From JBBTRP01 sp038065125 (GTDB taxonomy: Bacteria > Patescibacteriota > Patescibacteriia > JACQRZ01), in contig JBBTRP010000008.1 in assembly GCA_038065125.1 (NCBI GenBank), forward strand, positions 1-6,062: a DNA stretch of 6,062 nt, read 5' to 3'. Made by a program: the position numbers and the translations under genes. The notes beneath the pieces were generated by a model that was given only the letters and a program-made list of their open reading frames with translations, had not been told where the DNA came from and did no database searches. Shown here piece by piece: positions 5,455 through 6,062 of the stretch. How positions within the stretch are numbered: the first letter of the stretch is position 1; each line of letters starts with the position of its first letter.

Positions 5455-6062
5455 ATGACTCTTCGCGCTGACTCAACCGTTCAATTGAACAACAACATAT
5501 CCATCCCCGTCATCGGTCTGGGAACTTATCTGACACAGAACGGAGAAGAGGCTCGGCAAGCCGTACTCTGGGCACTCGAAGCGGGATACCGCATGATCGA
5601 CACCGCGGCAGTATATGGCAATGAAGAAGGCGTCGGGGCGGCAATCGCGGTGGGGGGCGTCCCTCGCGAGGAGTTGTTCGTGACAACAAAACTTTGGAAC
5701 CGCGATCAAGGGTATGAGCAGACTCTTGCGGCACTCGGCGCATCGCTTGAGCGGCTCGGTATGCCGTTCGTGGATCTCTATCTTGTTCACTGGCCAAGCG
5801 CAAGTGAAGAGAGAACAGAAACGATAAACAAAAGGAAAGATACCTGGCGTGCGATGGAGGAGATCTGTCGCTCCGGGAAGGCGCGATCGATTGGCGTTTC
5901 GAACTTCTGCGTATGGCACCTCGAAGAACTGCTGGAATACGCGGACATTGCGCCGGCGGTCAACCAAATCGAGTTTCACCCGTTCCTCTATCAGCGGGAA
6001 CTTCTCAAATTCTGCACGCAGAACAGGATCGTCGTTGAGGCGTACAGCCCGTTAGTGAAAGC
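5455..6062 (+). CDS. Aldo/keto reductase, N-terminal 202 residues (truncated by window edge)
   Basis: Family members are cytosolic (beta/alpha)8-barrel enzymes that reduce aldehydes or ketones with NADPH. This one most resembles the single-domain 2,5-diketo-D-gluconate reductase/glyoxal reductase type, usually about 275-285 residues. The N-terminal strand with IPVIGLGTY (17-25) is followed by the signature GYRMIDTAAVYGNE (44-57). The full catalytic tetrad is visible: Asp49, Tyr54, Lys79 in TTKLWN and His112 in LVHWP. Further family motifs are SIGVSNF, NQIEFHP and EAYSPL, the last at the window edge. The cofactor-binding C-terminus lies outside the window, so cofactor preference cannot be judged. 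The start ATG at 5455 fits family length and lies 10 bp after the previous stop; there is no SD (ACACCCCC precedes). It is probably cotranscribed with the 143-aa gene from the 4961-4989 promoter. The physiological substrate is unknown; aldehyde detoxification is a common role in this family. Confidence 0.92.
   Translation, partial: MTLRADSTVQLNNNISIPVIGLGTYLTQNGEEARQAVLWALEAGYRMIDTAAVYGNEEGVGAAIAVGGVPREELFVTTKLWNRDQGYEQTLAALGASLERLGMPFVDLYLVHWPSASEERTETINKRKDTWRAMEEICRSGKARSIGVSNFCVWHLEELLEYADIAPAVNQIEFHPFLYQRELLKFCTQNRIVVEAYSPLVK

Noticed and set aside
1..6062. CRISPR array, insertion sequence, tRNA/rRNA, prophage or defence genes
   Set aside because: No regularly spaced repeats, transposase-like motifs, terminal inverted repeats, cloverleaf or rRNA-like sequence was found by reading; the only direct tandem repeat noticed is the 12-bp one at 5410.

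Overview
This roughly 50% GC window is densely packed with short genes. It looks like a piece of a small, reduced bacterial genome, most plausibly a Candidate Phyla Radiation (Patescibacteria/Parcubacteria-type) lineage or a similar poorly sampled group. That placement is an inference from gene style: short spacers, several unrecognised proteins, an orphan PEP-utiliser mobile-domain protein, and starts without Shine-Dalgarno (SD) sequences. No rRNA, tRNA or phylogenetic marker gene is present. TGA is used as a stop at the end of two genes.

Layout. Positions 1-320 hold the 3' end of an unrecognised gene with one hydrophobic segment, closed by a good rho-independent terminator (342-376). A 10-TM EamA/DMT-type transporter follows (434-1282). 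A sigma70-like promoter (1288-1316) then precedes a tight three-gene block: a type I L-asparaginase-like protein (1344-2441), a protein built from two diverged copies of one ~73-residue unit (2453-3133), and a 480-residue protein ending in a phosphohistidine swivelling domain without the usual ATP- or PEP-binding domains (3143-4585). Spacers inside this block are 11 and 9 bp.

Convergent to the block lies a self-contained minus-strand gene for an 83-residue protein (4635-4886). It has its own promoter, the only strong SD in the window, and its own terminator, whose T-tract runs into the last codons of the convergent gene. Its promoter is back to back with a plus-strand promoter. The plus-strand promoter drives a 143-residue unrecognised protein (5013-5444) and, 10 bp downstream, an aldo/keto reductase that runs off the right edge (5455-6062).

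How the genes fit together. The recognisable parts are small-molecule metabolism: amide hydrolysis, export or import by a DMT carrier, phosphoryl transfer and NADPH-dependent carbonyl reduction. Nothing visible ties them into one known pathway. No mobile element, CRISPR array, defence system or structural RNA was seen. The least explained parts are the three-gene block, with its altered asparaginase active site, duplicated-domain protein and orphan swivel domain, and the small minus-strand gene.
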